64,000 bases of DNA from Pontederia crassipes (Eukaryota; Streptophyta; Magnoliopsida; Commelinales; Pontederiaceae), in assembly GCA_030549335.1 (NCBI GenBank), contig CM060196.1, positions 71,322,139-71,386,138 of the forward strand. The letters run 5' to 3'. Within the stretch, counting starts at the first letter, position 1, and every line of letters begins with the position of its first letter. The notes under the pieces were generated by a model. The model was not told where the DNA came from and ran no database searches. It saw only the letters and a list, made by a program, of their open reading frames with translations. Shown piece by piece: positions 10,801-23,290 of the stretch. Position numbers and translations under genes: made by a program.

Positions 10801-12230
10801 ATTTAATCTTAATTTTTAGTGAAGTTATCAATTTGTTCAGGATTTATCATTTTACTCTCGGCCAAGTGGGCCAACATTAAAAGAATTATAATTTTTTAAA
10901 GATTAAATGCGTTATAAATTCATAAATGATTTTTGAATCATTTGACCCAACAATAAATTTATATATTTAAATATTTGTGTTTTTACACATTAGTTTTATT
11001 TATTTTTTATAAAAAAACAACATATTAAAATAATAAATATTTAACTTTTAATGTAGAGATGAAATATATTCGGCTATATTAAAGTCTGTACAGTTTTGGA
11101 TGGATCTTGCATTATAAGATGTCAAGAACGAATCTTACATCCTGTACATACATCTCAAGCAATATCACGTCAGGAGATTCCTTTCGATTTCTTTATGAAG
11201 CTAATTCTGAATGTTTAGCATTAAAAGTACAAGTAGTCTTGACAAAAGAAAATAATGCAAAATCTCATGTATGTACAGATGGATCACATGATCTGTTGTG
11301 TACTTTCTAAAGGGGTAAATCAAAAGCATCTTGGTTATTGTAAATTAGATTTTGGTGTGATCACATGGTAATCTTTTATTCCTCTTTCACAAGACAAAAA
11401 AATATGGTGCACAAACTTTGAGGTATGATATCTGCTTCTTATATACAATAACCTTGGATTTCAAATAGAGGAAAACACTACAGACTATTTTGGTTAAATG
11501 AACGTGTATATTCATTTTTAGGATGTCGCGTGTAAACTAATCCATCTTTCGATCAAAGAATGTAATATTTTTTTTATATTTTTCAAAGAGTTAGAGTAAA
11601 TTTGTTGGAGCAATCCGACCTTATCCGATCCGATCATATTACTTCAAGTCAAACAAATGGCAAGATAAGCTACCACAGCATGAGCTCAGACATGATCAAA
11701 TTCGATTTGAACGACACAAGTTAGAGGATAATCAATCACAAGCTAAACCAATATTATTATAACATGCCTGAAAATCAAATAATGTGCCTATTGAGGCATA
11801 GTTAGATTGGTTCAATCAATTTTTTTTATGAAATTATATTATTTATGAATATTTTAAAAGTTAATATAACAAATGTTATAAAAATAAGCTTAAATAAGAA
11901 ACAAATATTAGTATAAATTATTACTTGTGCTTTATAAAAAAAGTACTTATATTATATGTTTTTTAAAGGGTCTTAAAATTTTCAAAATAAGTTTTTATTC
12001 CTTCTTTATTTTCTTCTTTATTTCTTATTATCTGTTTATTCCTCTATTTTACCCCATCCATTTTATTCATTTTCTTTCTGTTATGACAATTTTTTTCCTA
12101 TCATTTTACTCTTCTTGCATTTGTTGTATCCTCTTTTATTAACTTCCTAAATTTTTATCTCATATATTATATTTCTTTTTTCTCTCATTTCTATTTCTAA
12201 TTTTACTTATTCCCTATTTGCTTTTTTATG
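10801..12230. other. AT-rich intergenic DNA, no gene seen
   Basis: Low-complexity A/T stretches with stops in all frames. Short open stretches at 11107-11310 and 11927-12142 have no recognisable similarity; the latter is a T/C-rich run. No terminal repeats or RNA genes were recognised. Confidence 0.5.
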
Positions 12231-12750
12231 TCTCTATTGCCACTCCTAAAATCACTATTGTTACTTCAAATATTTATTTTTTGACAACTTTATCCTTTTT
12301 CATACTTTCCTTCATAATTTTTTGACAACTTTATATTGTCTGCAAATCATCCCAAAAAAAAATGCAAATTAGTAGAGCTAGAAATTGACAACATGTCTAC
12401 ACACTGCAAGTTACATGGGGAACTAAATGAATTTTCAATTTTCCTTTTAGAAAGTTAAAGGATATGTAGCAAAGTATAATAATAAAATCTCTGTCATACT
12501 TCGTTTATCCTAAAAGATTAATCACGATCGGTTAAATATTGGCAACGAAAAAGAGGAAAGAAAGAGATAAAAAGGTTAAAAATAATTTAAATACCCTCCT
12601 GGATGAGGAAAAAAAGAGAAACCTGATGAAAAGCCAACGTCAGGAAAATAATATAAAAAAAGCAAATTAAAAAATAAAAGATCGAAGGGTAAAATTATTC
12701 AAAATAAATATTTAAAGTGACAATAATAATTTTAGGAGTGACAATAGAGA
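12231..12750. mobile_element. MITE-like element with ~70-bp inverted repeats
   Basis: The left end TCTCTATTGCCACTCC followed by TAAAAT..CTATTGTTACTT..AAATATTTATTTT matches the reverse complement of the right end (ACAATAGAGA at 12741-12750, with the inner copy from about 12680). The interior is about 380 bp with no coding. No clear target duplication was seen, so the superfamily is undecided. Confidence 0.6.
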
Positions 12751-13324
12751 AGCCCTTGTTCTTTTTCTTATTCTAATTATTTTTCTCCTTATTTCCTTCT
12801 AATTTTTCTCTTCTCTTTTTTCTATCTTTCTTCATTATTAAAAATATTATTTTTGCTTAAAGAAGTCTAAGTTTAAAATTTATCGATACAATTAGAAATG
12901 ACACAGTCGGATGAAAATAACTTTATCTGATTACTCCAGACATTGAAAATAAGAATTGTAACCTTTTTTTTTTCGCTCCCAAACGACAGATAATTGATTC
13001 ATTTGACCAGGTTTTAGATCAAACCAAATCCGTTTCTAACTGAGCCGGATTAACGGATCCGGTTTTTTTTTTGCTTTTTTTTTAATCAAAGTTTAATAAC
13101 ATTTTATTTGATCTGAATGGCATGGGGCAACGGACTACGGTCAAATCCAATTTGACCTGGTCGTACCGATCGTCCATCTTTTATTACCATCACCGTTCAC
13201 AACGAGTGAATCCCAAGGGCCAAAGCTGTGCGTGGGTCAATGGCACTCATATGGCATGATGACACGCACCCCACCGAGCCAAGGGCGCATGCCAACAGAG
13301 AGCGGTCGTCGGTGGGAGCGTCCA
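12751..13324. other. Upstream flank of the glycosyltransferase gene
   Basis: AT-rich DNA changing to more balanced composition after about 13100, approaching the gene. T-runs of 8-10 at 12965, 13062 and 13073. I see no separate gene. Confidence 0.4.
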
Positions 13325-13331
13325 TATATAA
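13325..13331 (+). promoter_or_regulatory. Candidate TATA box for the GT77 gene
   Basis: TATATAA at the edge between a GC-richer block and AT-rich DNA, 470 bp before the ATG. A start near 13360 would imply a 440-nt leader, or a leader with its own intron. No other TATA-like site is better placed. Confidence 0.35.
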
Positions 13332-13800
13332 TTTAATATTAATAAATAATTTGTACACAGTGACACCAAGTCACCAACCTTTGTCTCCCTCTCCTTGATT
13401 GCAGGAACATATTTTGGTTGCCAAATACCCACTTACTTTGCTCTGCCACTACCAGCCACCACCTGCCCCAAACAGTCAGGCAACGGCGAATAACACAAGT
13501 GTGCAGAGCAGTAAAAGAGCCTGACCATAAAGCCATTGCCATTACAGGGCCCATAAGATCTCACCTCTTCTGCTGTCTTTTTTCCCTAGTTCAATGGCGA
13601 AGGTCGCCTGCTCCAATTTGTCTGCGATAACGACAAGGCAATGGATCTGCTCCTGCCCTCGCTTTTGAAACTTAGTTGTTCTTGCAACTTGCAAGTTCTC
13701 ATAAGAACAGCATGATCTCCTGGATCCCCTACTTCCTCCTCTGCACACGTCCGTGCTTGCATTTGGTTTAGGAAAAGCTCCACTTAAGAGGTCTTAGACA

Positions 13801-15671
13801 ATGAGCATCTCCGGCGACAATGCCACCGTCCATCGAAGGTCGACGAAGTTTGTTCTGTCCTTCCTCGTGCTTTCGGTCGTCATCTACGCCTGCCTATGGC
13901 TGCCGGAGGCTTCGCTGGCTCCTTTCAGCTGGCGGCCGCCGTCTAATGTGGTATGCGTTGTGTTTGTTACTTGCTGAGCTGCTTCATGCATGCACTTTCT
14001 TTTGTTCTAAGAGAGCTCGTTTTTGTTCTTAACTTACGATGCTGCTTAGTTGTTCTTAACTTACGATGCAGCTTGGCATGCATGCGTCAGATGACTCACA
14101 TCAGAGTAGTCTTTTTTATTTAATTCAGGGAAGAAAAAGGAACAAATGCATTCTGTAGTTAGTACCTTCTTTCTCAAACAAAGGAGAAAGAATTGTAGTA
14201 ATCTTAACACATCTTTGTCAAAGGATTTAGGCCTCCCACCACTTTTGACTCCTTTGTCAGCAGCTGATTTATAGATAATAAATCAAAGCCAAGACTGAGA
14301 TAGATGACCCTTTTGGACAGTCAAAATATATAGGTGACATGATCTAACGAATAACCAAATAAAGTCTGTCATGGTTTTCTGTTTTTCATATGCCTTGCTG
14401 AAGTGAATTGTTAGTTCGAATCCCAATAACATCAGCCAGAATAGATGACTCAAGGTTGCCGTCAAAACAGTGGATTCTGATCACTTAAGGCACATGATAT
14501 GGTAAAAAAACGGTTCTTCCTTTGTGTGTGAGGAAATAATGAGTTCTATCAGCAGGACTTGTGGCAGATCTAGATTATCTGTGGAAAAATTCATAACATC
14601 TTCCATTTTTATTCTCAACCTTGATGATCCAGTCATGTATTCTTCTTGTTGTATTTGGTCAGACAGAAGTTGCCCACAAGGATGCAATGGACAGAGCATT
14701 GGAAGGAGCTGCAATGGAGAACAAGACTGTGATCATTGCTATCCTAAACAAGGCCTACATAGGCGAGAATGGCATGTTGGATCTCTTTCTACAGAGCTTA
14801 CATGAAGGGGAGGACACTGAATTCTTGATCAAACACCTACTCCTAGTCGCAGTTGATGATCTTGCCTACCGCCACTGCATAGCCCTTCAGCTTCACTGCT
14901 ACCAGCTCCTCACTGAAGGCGTCAGCTTCTCTAAAGAAGCCTTTTACATGAGTGACGACTTCATCAAGATGATGTGGAGGAGGACCCAATTTCTTGGAGA
15001 AGTTCTCAGGCGCGGTTATAGCTTCATCTTTACAGTTGAGTTAATAAGGTTTTTTATCGCAATGAACTATTTTACAACAAAACTAAGTTCCACCTCCAAC
15101 ATGTCTTTTGTGGCTTTATACTTGGGAACATCATGGACTAACTCTTTGTAATGTTCTTTCTCATTAGGACATGGATATAATTTGGCTCAGGAACCCATTC
15201 ACCAATCTGAACCATGACCAGGATCTGCAGATATCTACTGATAATTATCATGGCAAGCCATTCAATGAGTTCTTAATCAACACCGGATTCTACTTCATCA
15301 TTGCTAATAACAAGACTGTAGCCTTATTCGATAAGTGGTACGCAGCGAGAAATAGCTCAGTACGCATGAAAGATCAAGATGTTTTGCTTAAGATGAGGCT
15401 TGCAGGTGTCTTTCAACAGTTTGGCATGGTAGTTAGGTACCTGGATACACAGTACTTCAGTGGGTTCTGTCAGAAGAGCAAGGATTTCACCAAGGTCATA
15501 ACAATGCATGCCAACTGCTGCATTGGTGCACAAGCCAAGCTCATTGATCTTAGAGCATTCCTCGAGGCCTGGAAGTTAGACAAGGGCGTGTCGAATGCGA
15601 CATGGCCGGCACATAAAGGATGTCTTCTAGCTCAGGAGAGGGGGAGCTTTAAAAAGATCAGAGCCAGATGA
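13801..15671 (+). CDS. GT77-type nucleotide-diphospho-sugar transferase (At4g15970-like)
   Basis: Three coding exons in phase 0: 13801-13950, 14663-15034 and 15168-15671, joined by GT-AG introns of 712 and 133 bp. Product 341 aa, slightly shorter than the usual 350-400. Residues about 16-33 (FVLSFLVLSVVIYACLWL) form a signal anchor, as expected for a type II Golgi protein. The catalytic domain spans about 60-330: KTVIIAILNKAY, then MMWRRTQFLGEVLRRGYSFI. The DxD metal and sugar-nucleotide site D175-M-D177 in FTDMDIIWLRNPF spans the exon 2/3 junction. Near the C-terminus is HANCCIGAQAKLIDLRAFLE, a hallmark of this family. GT77 members build cell-wall arabinosides and rhamnogalacturonan-II; the substrate of this subgroup is not established. 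The ATG has A at -3. It is convergent with CBL1. Confidence 0.85.
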
Positions 15672-15680
15672 TCCCTGTAC

Positions 15681-15686
15681 AATAAA
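15681..15686 (+). terminator. Candidate poly(A) signal of the GT77 gene
   Basis: AATAAA ten bases after the TGA stop. It is very close to the stop, so the true signal may be further down, but it is the only canonical hexamer nearby. Confidence 0.35.
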
Positions 15687-16476
15687 ATGTGCAAGCCTAG
15701 AATTCATTCAGAAAACCTGCAACTCAAATCAATCAAACGCCAGACAAAGGCTTTTCACCATACATGAGAAGGATTGCAAAATATGACCCTCAAGAGGACT
15801 TTAAATTACTGAATATTCATACAAGCATTCTGTTGTAATAGCGCTGAAACTTGCATTTTTCCATCATTAGCAACCCATCTAACTAGAAGTGTTTGTTTAC
15901 AACTTGTTCCAAGAAGGATATGTCTAAATTCGTCTACGGCAAAAGCTGTGACATGTAATAATATACAATATTTTAATAAATTATTTTGCTTCACCTGTTC
16001 ATATAAAGTTAGCAATGAAAACTTGGTACAGTTGTAAAGATTACAAAATAGCAAGAACATATCTGAAATTTTACTATGTGGCCAATTAACCCCTATTAGA
16101 TATTCAGTGATTAATATCATGTGTTAGTTAATAATTTCCGCAAGTACTATTTTTAAAGTATCTAAAAGAGTTTATATAATTTTTAGTAAAAAAAATGAAA
16201 TAACTTTTCAAAACCATGTTGTCTTTTTCTATTTCTATATTTCAAACCTCATCTTATTTCGTTTTTATTTGTTCCTATTACTCCTTCCTAACTTTTAAAA
16301 ATGTTTCATCTTTCAAAATCTTCTCTTTCTTATAAAAGTTCAAAAGATATAAGAGAAGCAATGGATCCTAAACTTCTTTGTGCATTAATGATCTAAAATT
16401 TAATCTTGACGAATTTTATTAATATCTGTCCTGACTCTTTGATTTATATTTTCTAAATGTAGTTAATATTTTCTTA
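15687..16476. other. Intergenic between convergent genes, left part
   Basis: AT-rich DNA. A frame open on the minus strand at 15806-16120 has no recognisable product and no neighbours supporting it. Confidence 0.4.
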
Positions 16477-16708
16477 TGATTAAAACATACATTTACAACA
16501 ACAAAGCCTTATCCCACTAGGTGGGGTCGGCTACATGAATCATACGACGCCATTCCGCTCAACTAGTAACATTCGTTGATCCATGTTCATAAGATTCGAC
16601 AGGATTTTATGCTGGCTGTCGGAGCCTAACACAACCCTCCTCCTTTATCCGAGCTTGGGACCAGCTATAAAATATAGGCGGAGTTTTAGTGATTAAAACA
16701 TACATTTA
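16477..16708 (-). mobile_element. Complete Au-like SINE with 19-bp target duplication
   Basis: The body is 16496-16689 (194 bp) in minus orientation. Its 3' end reads GGGATAAGGCTTTGTTGTTG preceded by GTAGCCGACCCCACCTAGT, the recognisable end of Au-family SINEs with a (GTT)n tail. Inner blocks include GGTCCCAAGCTCGGATAAAG and GAGGAGGGTTGTGTTAGG. Perfect direct repeats TGATTAAAACATACATTTA flank it at 16477-16495 and 16690-16708. That proves a retroposition event and suggests it is not ancient. Confidence 0.85.
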
Positions 16709-17657
16709 TTACCATTTCAGTGATTTTAATTGCCATGAGATTTTTGTAAGCAATACTCCGAAATAAACTACAAAAAAATTACTTTTTGTAGAAAAAAAAG
16801 TATTAGTTTTTCAAATTTTAAAACATAAAATTTCGAAGAGAACTGAGATGTTTCAATTTATCAAGCTTTTTAACTAGAGTTAATACTTTAATTATTTTAA
16901 ATTTGGTGTTATTATGAAATATCAACTAAAAATTTTTATTTTCACTAATCCCTGAGTTCAAGCATCTAAAGAACAAAGAGAATATAATTCCTGTGCAGAA
17001 TCCAATGACAAGAATAATGCACTTCATATAAAATATTGTATTTTAACTCATGTTCCTTTCTCTTATCTAACACCAAAAAGGAGATTTGAAAACCAATCGA
17101 TTTATCACATCTCGTAATTGTTACTTAACAAGAAAATTCAGATATAACAATCAAAACCCACTTTAGGTTGGAATTTTTCTTTTATGTTCTGCCAAATAAA
17201 AACAATTAAATAGAGAATTGAAGCACCTAAAGATTTATGAGCATCATAGTGAACTTGCATGCAAACTTCCCTCAGAGGGACACTATTTTAGAAGCACATG
17301 CTCACTATAAAAGAAAGATTTAAAAGGATAAATAGGAACTTCCAATTTTATATTAGTCCAAAGAAAGAGCAAATCTAAGGTTAGAGCCATGATACGTGAG
17401 AAATTGAACACCTATTACCTATAACACGTTGGAATCGACAATACATTATGTGGGAAACTGAAACAGAGACATCAAGCTCACATATTCTGAAATCTGAACC
17501 AATACATTCACAAGCACCTAGCAAAGAACCACCCCGAGGATCCTTTCCATATCTTGAGAATAAGACAAATACTATTGTTGGTATGTTGCTGGCTGAGTGG
17601 GAAGAGATCCTGGTTGCTTCCGTTTCCTTTTGTAAAAAGGAAATGAGACTGTGCATG
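16709..17657. other. 3' flank of CBL1
   Basis: Contains the 3' UTR of the minus-strand CBL1 gene, with an unknown polyadenylation site. I see no other gene. Confidence 0.45.
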
Positions 17658-20600
17658 TCATGTGGCAATATCATCAACTTCAGAATTAAACACAAAACTT
17701 GGGAATGTTGTGGTTATGTCCCTGCACATATAACAAGGGCCTCACTGTTCAAGAATCACCTAGGAACACAACAAAAAAAAAACTTACACGAGAACTTTCA
17801 CATGGAGTCAAGAATCATACTTTATGAGCATTACAAAAATCAAACAAGTCAGAGAGTTTTTTTTTTCTCAAACATTACTGTTTCTACTGGCTAAGAAGAT
17901 CTTTCCTGTTCTTGTTTATAGCAGGAATTTATACGATAATATTTGCTTTTGGTGCATCATTGGCTCAAATCAAACATGACAAACTACTACATTTCCATTT
18001 TCATTGGCTCAAATCAAAGATGACAAACTACTACATCTCCTGAGCATAATTGACAGCAAGACAAGGATTCTTTGACAGAAGCAAGTCATGGAATCAATGT
18101 TCAGCTTGCTCGAATTCGGGACCAAGCATGCTACAACATAAACAAATATTTGTTCCATTTGTTTCAACCAACAACATGCATCTTTAGTTCTTTAAACATC
18201 TACTGGAAGTGAACATAATACGGACACTATTGAAAGTTTCTTGTTGCACTTTGGTGATAGTTTTACACAGTTAAATATCTCTTTTAGAATTTGTGCAGTG
18301 AGGGTTGGGTAACATCATTTTGGGGGTCATACCCACTTGAGCTTTTGGTTATTTTTTTTGGGGATTTGCCCTTGTACATTCATTGTTTCGGAATGTGGAC
18401 GTCTATCCAAACTTGGAAGCCAACCATTACCTTCTTCCCAAAAGAATCTCTGTTCGACCAAAATAATCAGAGTTTTTATTTTCATAGCACCATCTTGTTA
18501 TATATATTTGGATCAAAGCAAATGACTGATATTTACAAGATCTTTAACTTAAAAAATAACTTGTCCTGTATATCATTTTGTTGTAATGTTGATAAGTCCA
18601 CCATAAGAAAGGAATACAGAAATACCATAACCACGACAATTTATTAATTATACTTTTCTGTCAATTATGCCAGCCACAATAAAAAAAAAAATGCATCAGT
18701 ATGCTTTTTATAGCATACCAACAGAAAAGAAACACACATGATATGCGTGCTATCATTCTTTAGAATAAAAAGTTCAGAACTACCCTTACATTGGAGCTTT
18801 ATGTTACGCAGTCTATGAGCTTCAGAAACTTACCTTAGATATTGAAGAGTCATGATCTTCAGCAATGATGGATTCTTAGAAACAAAATTTTCCCATTCGG
18901 TTTTATCTATCTTCCCATCCTGATTCACATCAGCTTCAACAAATGTCTGTACGGAAACAGTAAAACTATTATGATGTAACACTGCGTTATAAAGGTGGAA
19001 AATCTTAAGGAATTAAGATGTTGTTAGACTTAAAAAACTTGAATTGTCAGGTAAATTCAAAACCTTATCCAAAATTACTTCAACAGTCTCATCCGACAGT
19101 CTCATCTCTGATTCAGATAGAAGAGCAATAAGCATTTGTTTGACCTTGAGCAACAAAATAAACTGCGTAAGTATCATTTGATTTAGATATGGTACATGAT
19201 CTCGGATAAAAGGTTTGAGTAGAACAAGACACCAAACCAATAGCCAGAGCTTGGAGGAGAAGTAAATGTGCAGAAAGGTAATGCATTCCTTTTCTTTTCT
19301 TTTTAATCCTTTTCTGAGGATGAAAAGTAAATGTCCCTAGGTACATTTCCTTCTCAGTAAATATGGGCGCCTTCACACTTGGGACATATGTCCCCCTAAG
19401 TCTAAGGCCAAAACCTCCATGACCTGGCGTCTATTTCAGCAGGTTATACCTACTATCCGTTCAGGTTTTATTAAGCAAATCGGGGACGACAATCATACTT
19501 CCATTTTGAATGACCCTTGGATCTTTAGCACCCCTCTTATCTGGATGCTTACTTATGTTAACATGGATATCTCAATGAATCATCTCATGGTGGCGCACCT
19601 GATATCTGTTTATCAATGGAACACGAATCTTTTATCGTAATTTTTTGGTCGAGATCTCTATGACAGGATCAACGAATAGCGGAATGACGTCGTATGATCC
19701 ATGTAGCCGACCCCACCTAGTGGGATAAGGCTTTGTTGTTGTTGTTATATCTCTATGACAGGATCATTACTCTTTTCATCTCTTCTTCTGCCTATGATGA
19801 TGCATGGATTTGGGAGAAGGATTCCCTCGACATTGCAAATGCTAAATCGGTCTACAGATCCCTATGCTGGGATGTGCCAGCCGTGACCCCGGCTGGAGGG
19901 TGGTCGTGGTCCATTGTTTGGAAGATCTCGGTAATACCGAAGGTGCGCACATTCATTTGGAAGTTGATGCATGGAGCAAGGCCAGGATTTCCTGTGTATC
20001 TGTTTGTCAACTGTGCTCACATATATATGTACTAAACTAAGAAAGCCATCTGAATTCATAGAAAAATTCTACATTGGGACCTCCAATTATCGCTGTTTTT
20101 ATTAGAGAATATCAAAGAAAGATTAATTTGGTCAACTTTCTGTTTGCAAGAAGAGTCCACTTTCATATATAACACCAGTAACATAACAATAATGAATTGA
20201 AAGAACACTAAACTACCTCTTTCCGCTCAATGGAGCCAGAATCATCCAGATCATAGAGCTTAAATGAAACTGTGGAGTGACATAAAGTATCAGAAAATAT
20301 TTCTTACATCAAATTCAAATCTTGTGGTAAATATAACAACTTACAATCGACTTTATCGTCATGTGGAGCATTGGGGTGAAAGACATTAAGTGCTCGAACA
20401 AAATCCCCGAAGTCAATGACTCCCTTTTGCTTAACATCAAATAAATCGAATATCTGCACTTCTTCATTACTTATGTAGTGATTAGCCTAAAATGTCTTTA
20501 ATAATGAAATACTGATAACATATAGACCTACTGATTTCAGGCCCCCAAGAGTAATCTAGATCAAGGGTTGCACTATACAGTATAGATACAAGTCAGGAAA

Positions 20601-23290
20601 TTAATACGACAAAAATGAGAAGAAAAATCAAATCAAGAGATTTAGAATCCCCAATTATTCTACTATCTAAAGAAACATTTTTGTGTTGTTTTGAAGTAAT
20701 GTGAATCGCTTTTTACAAATCTCGTGTCAAGCTTAGTATATGAAACCCTTTTTAACATTATACTTGCTTTTTCTAGTTTACATTCTAAATCACATCAATG
20801 ACATACAAATTACAATTCATTTGTTTTGTGAATAATTTTGTGTGATAATTGGTGGAGTGCCATCTTTGTTCCAAATAATAGTTAATCTACCTTCATAACA
20901 TGGCAAACCACTAAACAATTTAACAGAACTATCCAGTGTTTTCATTCTAGTATTTTATTTAAACATACATCAACTCTTTAGAAAGCTAGTGCCATTTATC
21001 TGTCAGCGAAACCTCCTTATTTTGGTTTAGGTTACCCGAGATAATTGACAGGAAGGCTGAAAATATACATGCATGGAACCAGGTTGTAAGAAGAACTGCA
21101 ATCTGCGCTAGTAGCAGATATTCACACAATTGACCTTTCTAAAGATCTAAAATTTATGACACTAAGTTCAATCAAAAGTTAGTGAGGCAAAGATGGTCTT
21201 GCAAATGATAGAAACAGGGCATTGATCTTGGTACTGATTATTATTTTTTTAATTAGGAAGACAAAACCGAGAGATAAAGTAGAGCTCTCAACAAGAAGTA
21301 CATGGAAGTGTAAAATGGAAAAAACTGAGAGTTCCAGAAAATTCCGGATAGTCATGCAATTTTTCTTGAATGATGGATAGTGAGTTCATGAATTGTCACT
21401 GTGTGGTATGACTATCATTTATCTGATTAAAAAGAAATGGAGATTTCATGCTGATCAAACATCAGGATACCAGGGATTTCGCTTCCGTTTCTCATTCTCT
21501 TTCATAATATGGTCAATGAGGTGGTCCCCTATAAAATGACTCCGGGCTTTGTCTGTGTCCTTCAATGAGGAACATATCCATGTGTTTCCATTTTTTTTAT
21601 CGGCCTTTATCTGTTTTATATGGCAAATACCCAAGAGTATCTAGATTCTAGAAGCAGTTTAATTAAGTTTGGAATTAATGACACACTTCAGGATAAATAT
21701 TGGAGACGCACAGAGGGAAACATTTTATTTCAGATTCAATGACTTTAGTCAACAGCCTTGGATCCTTGATTCTAGTATGAAGCAGGAATTGTTGGAGTTT
21801 AGGCTTCTTCAAATTAACTTTAATTTGAAAATGAAAAAAAAGCATCAACTAAGGTGAAAAAGATTTTTTTTTTCTTTTGAGGAGAAGATGAAAATGATTC
21901 TAAGGACCTGATCATTATAATGAATTCTATCACAACAATGACACCAGATTCTTAATTGAAAGTTATCAGAATCATTGGGAATACAAACCACTCTTGAAAT
22001 TTTAATTCATATGCAAACATTTTCGAAATTTCCTTTTTATGGTGGCAGCATTTCAAATTGTGCATGCTTGTCACAATAGGCAAGGAAACTTTATAAGTAG
22101 AATACCCGGTTCGCAAAGAGATTTTCCTTTTTCCTATTCTTGAATAATGCAAGCTGAAACTCCTCCTGTAAATTGACACAAGGAAATTTTCAAAGTCAAA
22201 GCAAAATAATGTAGAGCTCCAGAAAGCCACTAAGTTAAACATTGACTGACAAGATAATAGCACCTGAAGTCAACATGAGAAAAAATATGTTTCACAAACT
22301 ATAGTAAATATTAATGCAAGCTTTTTTGAGAAACACTTTAAATGATACAGAGAGAAGATACATCTGATTGTGAAAAGACATCCTCATTGTCATCAAACAT
22401 TAAGGTCAAACTCCTCAATGATAGTAAAACTTAACATGACTGACTTGTGCAGAAGGCAGAAAATTCTGGTTAATGGAGGAGGCCATATGAGAAAAAACCA
22501 AAATTTACTAGATTCCAGCAGGAAAAACCACATAGTCATAAGCAACAGTAAGAGAGATGAAAAATCTGTGCTATAAAATCATTAAGAGTATTCCATCAGT
22601 TAAATCCATGGGAAAGGAAGAATCATATTTTATTGGTTAGGTTATATCCAACTCATTGAAAGTAAACTGAATGTTAATGAAATACATAGAAACTGAAATA
22701 GTAATTGCATTAGAGCTTTTCTTTGATGAACTGAGTATATTTCAAGTGTTACATCATTTATGCATAAAAATGCAACTATCCAAGGTTGGAATAGCATGCC
22801 TTACCTTATTTATCAATCCATCGTCAATCACAGAACTGCTAATGCTTTTGAATAGTTCAAATAGCGCCTCAACTTCGCTCACACTGACTACAAACACATG
22901 AAATATATTAGGACCATAATCAACAAGAAATAAAACAACCACACTACTGTATTCGAAAAGCTATACCCAACTATCTGGATTAATACATGAGAATTGAATC
23001 TCCCAAAACATCCGAAACTGATCATTGCATCCTACTCCTACCAATCTGTCTATTTTTCTCTAGCCATCCGAGATGGATGTTTTTGTGGTGTAATGTACAT
23101 ATTATAAGGACAAGGAACAGCTTCAACGAACTTCCTAGCAGAACTAGCTATGAGAGTCGGCCTCAATGACTAGGAGAGCTTTTCAAGCAAAAAGCAAAAT
23201 TCCCGACTTACATGCTGTTTGGGAGGCGAGGTGCACGGGGTTCTCATATCCAGGGAACTGCTTCCGACTAGTTGAATGAAAACAGCCCAT
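17658..23290 (-). CDS. CBL1: Calcineurin B-like calcium sensor, CBL1/CBL9 type
   Basis: Eight coding exons on the minus strand: 23290-23212, 22887-22805, 22165-22106, 20453-20345, 20269-20217, 19144-19064, 18946-18834 and 17721-17658. All introns are GT-AG, the total is 642 bp, and the product is 213 aa, the same length as Arabidopsis CBL1. It starts MGCFHST: Gly2 for N-myristoylation and Cys3 for S-acylation, giving plasma-membrane anchoring. EF-hand loops: a non-canonical EF1 in the [13 protein letters not shown] region (about 43-57), EF2 at 80-91 ([12 protein letters not shown]), EF3 at 117-128 ([12 protein letters not shown]) and EF4 at 161-172 ([12 protein letters not shown]). The C-terminal FPSF motif at 199-202 places Ser201 where CIPKs phosphorylate CBLs. 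By family, it binds Ca2+ and recruits CIPK kinases to control K+, nitrate and stress signalling. Intron 5 (19145-20216) holds a LINE/SINE insertion. CBL9 remains an alternative name. Confidence 0.95.
19358..20035 (+). mobile_element. LINE ORF2 3' fragment inside a CBL1 intron
   Basis: Translated pieces at 19358-19640 and 19733-20035 match the end of plant LINE reverse transcriptase polyproteins: [18 protein letters not shown] with [15 protein letters not shown], then [10 protein letters not shown] and [19 protein letters not shown], the zf-RVT-type region. It is antisense to CBL1, within intron 5, broken by stops and by a SINE insertion. The outer limits are approximate. Confidence 0.7.
19654..19766 (+). 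mobile_element. 5'-truncated Au-like SINE nested in the LINE fragment
   Basis: Body 19672-19748 (77 bp) ends GTAGCCGACCCCACCTAGTG, GGATAAGGCTT and (GTT)n. It is flanked by perfect 18-bp duplications ATCTCTATGACAGGATCA at 19654-19671 and 19749-19766. Only the 3' third of the SINE is present, so it was truncated on insertion, and the duplication shows it landed in the LINE sequence. Confidence 0.85.
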
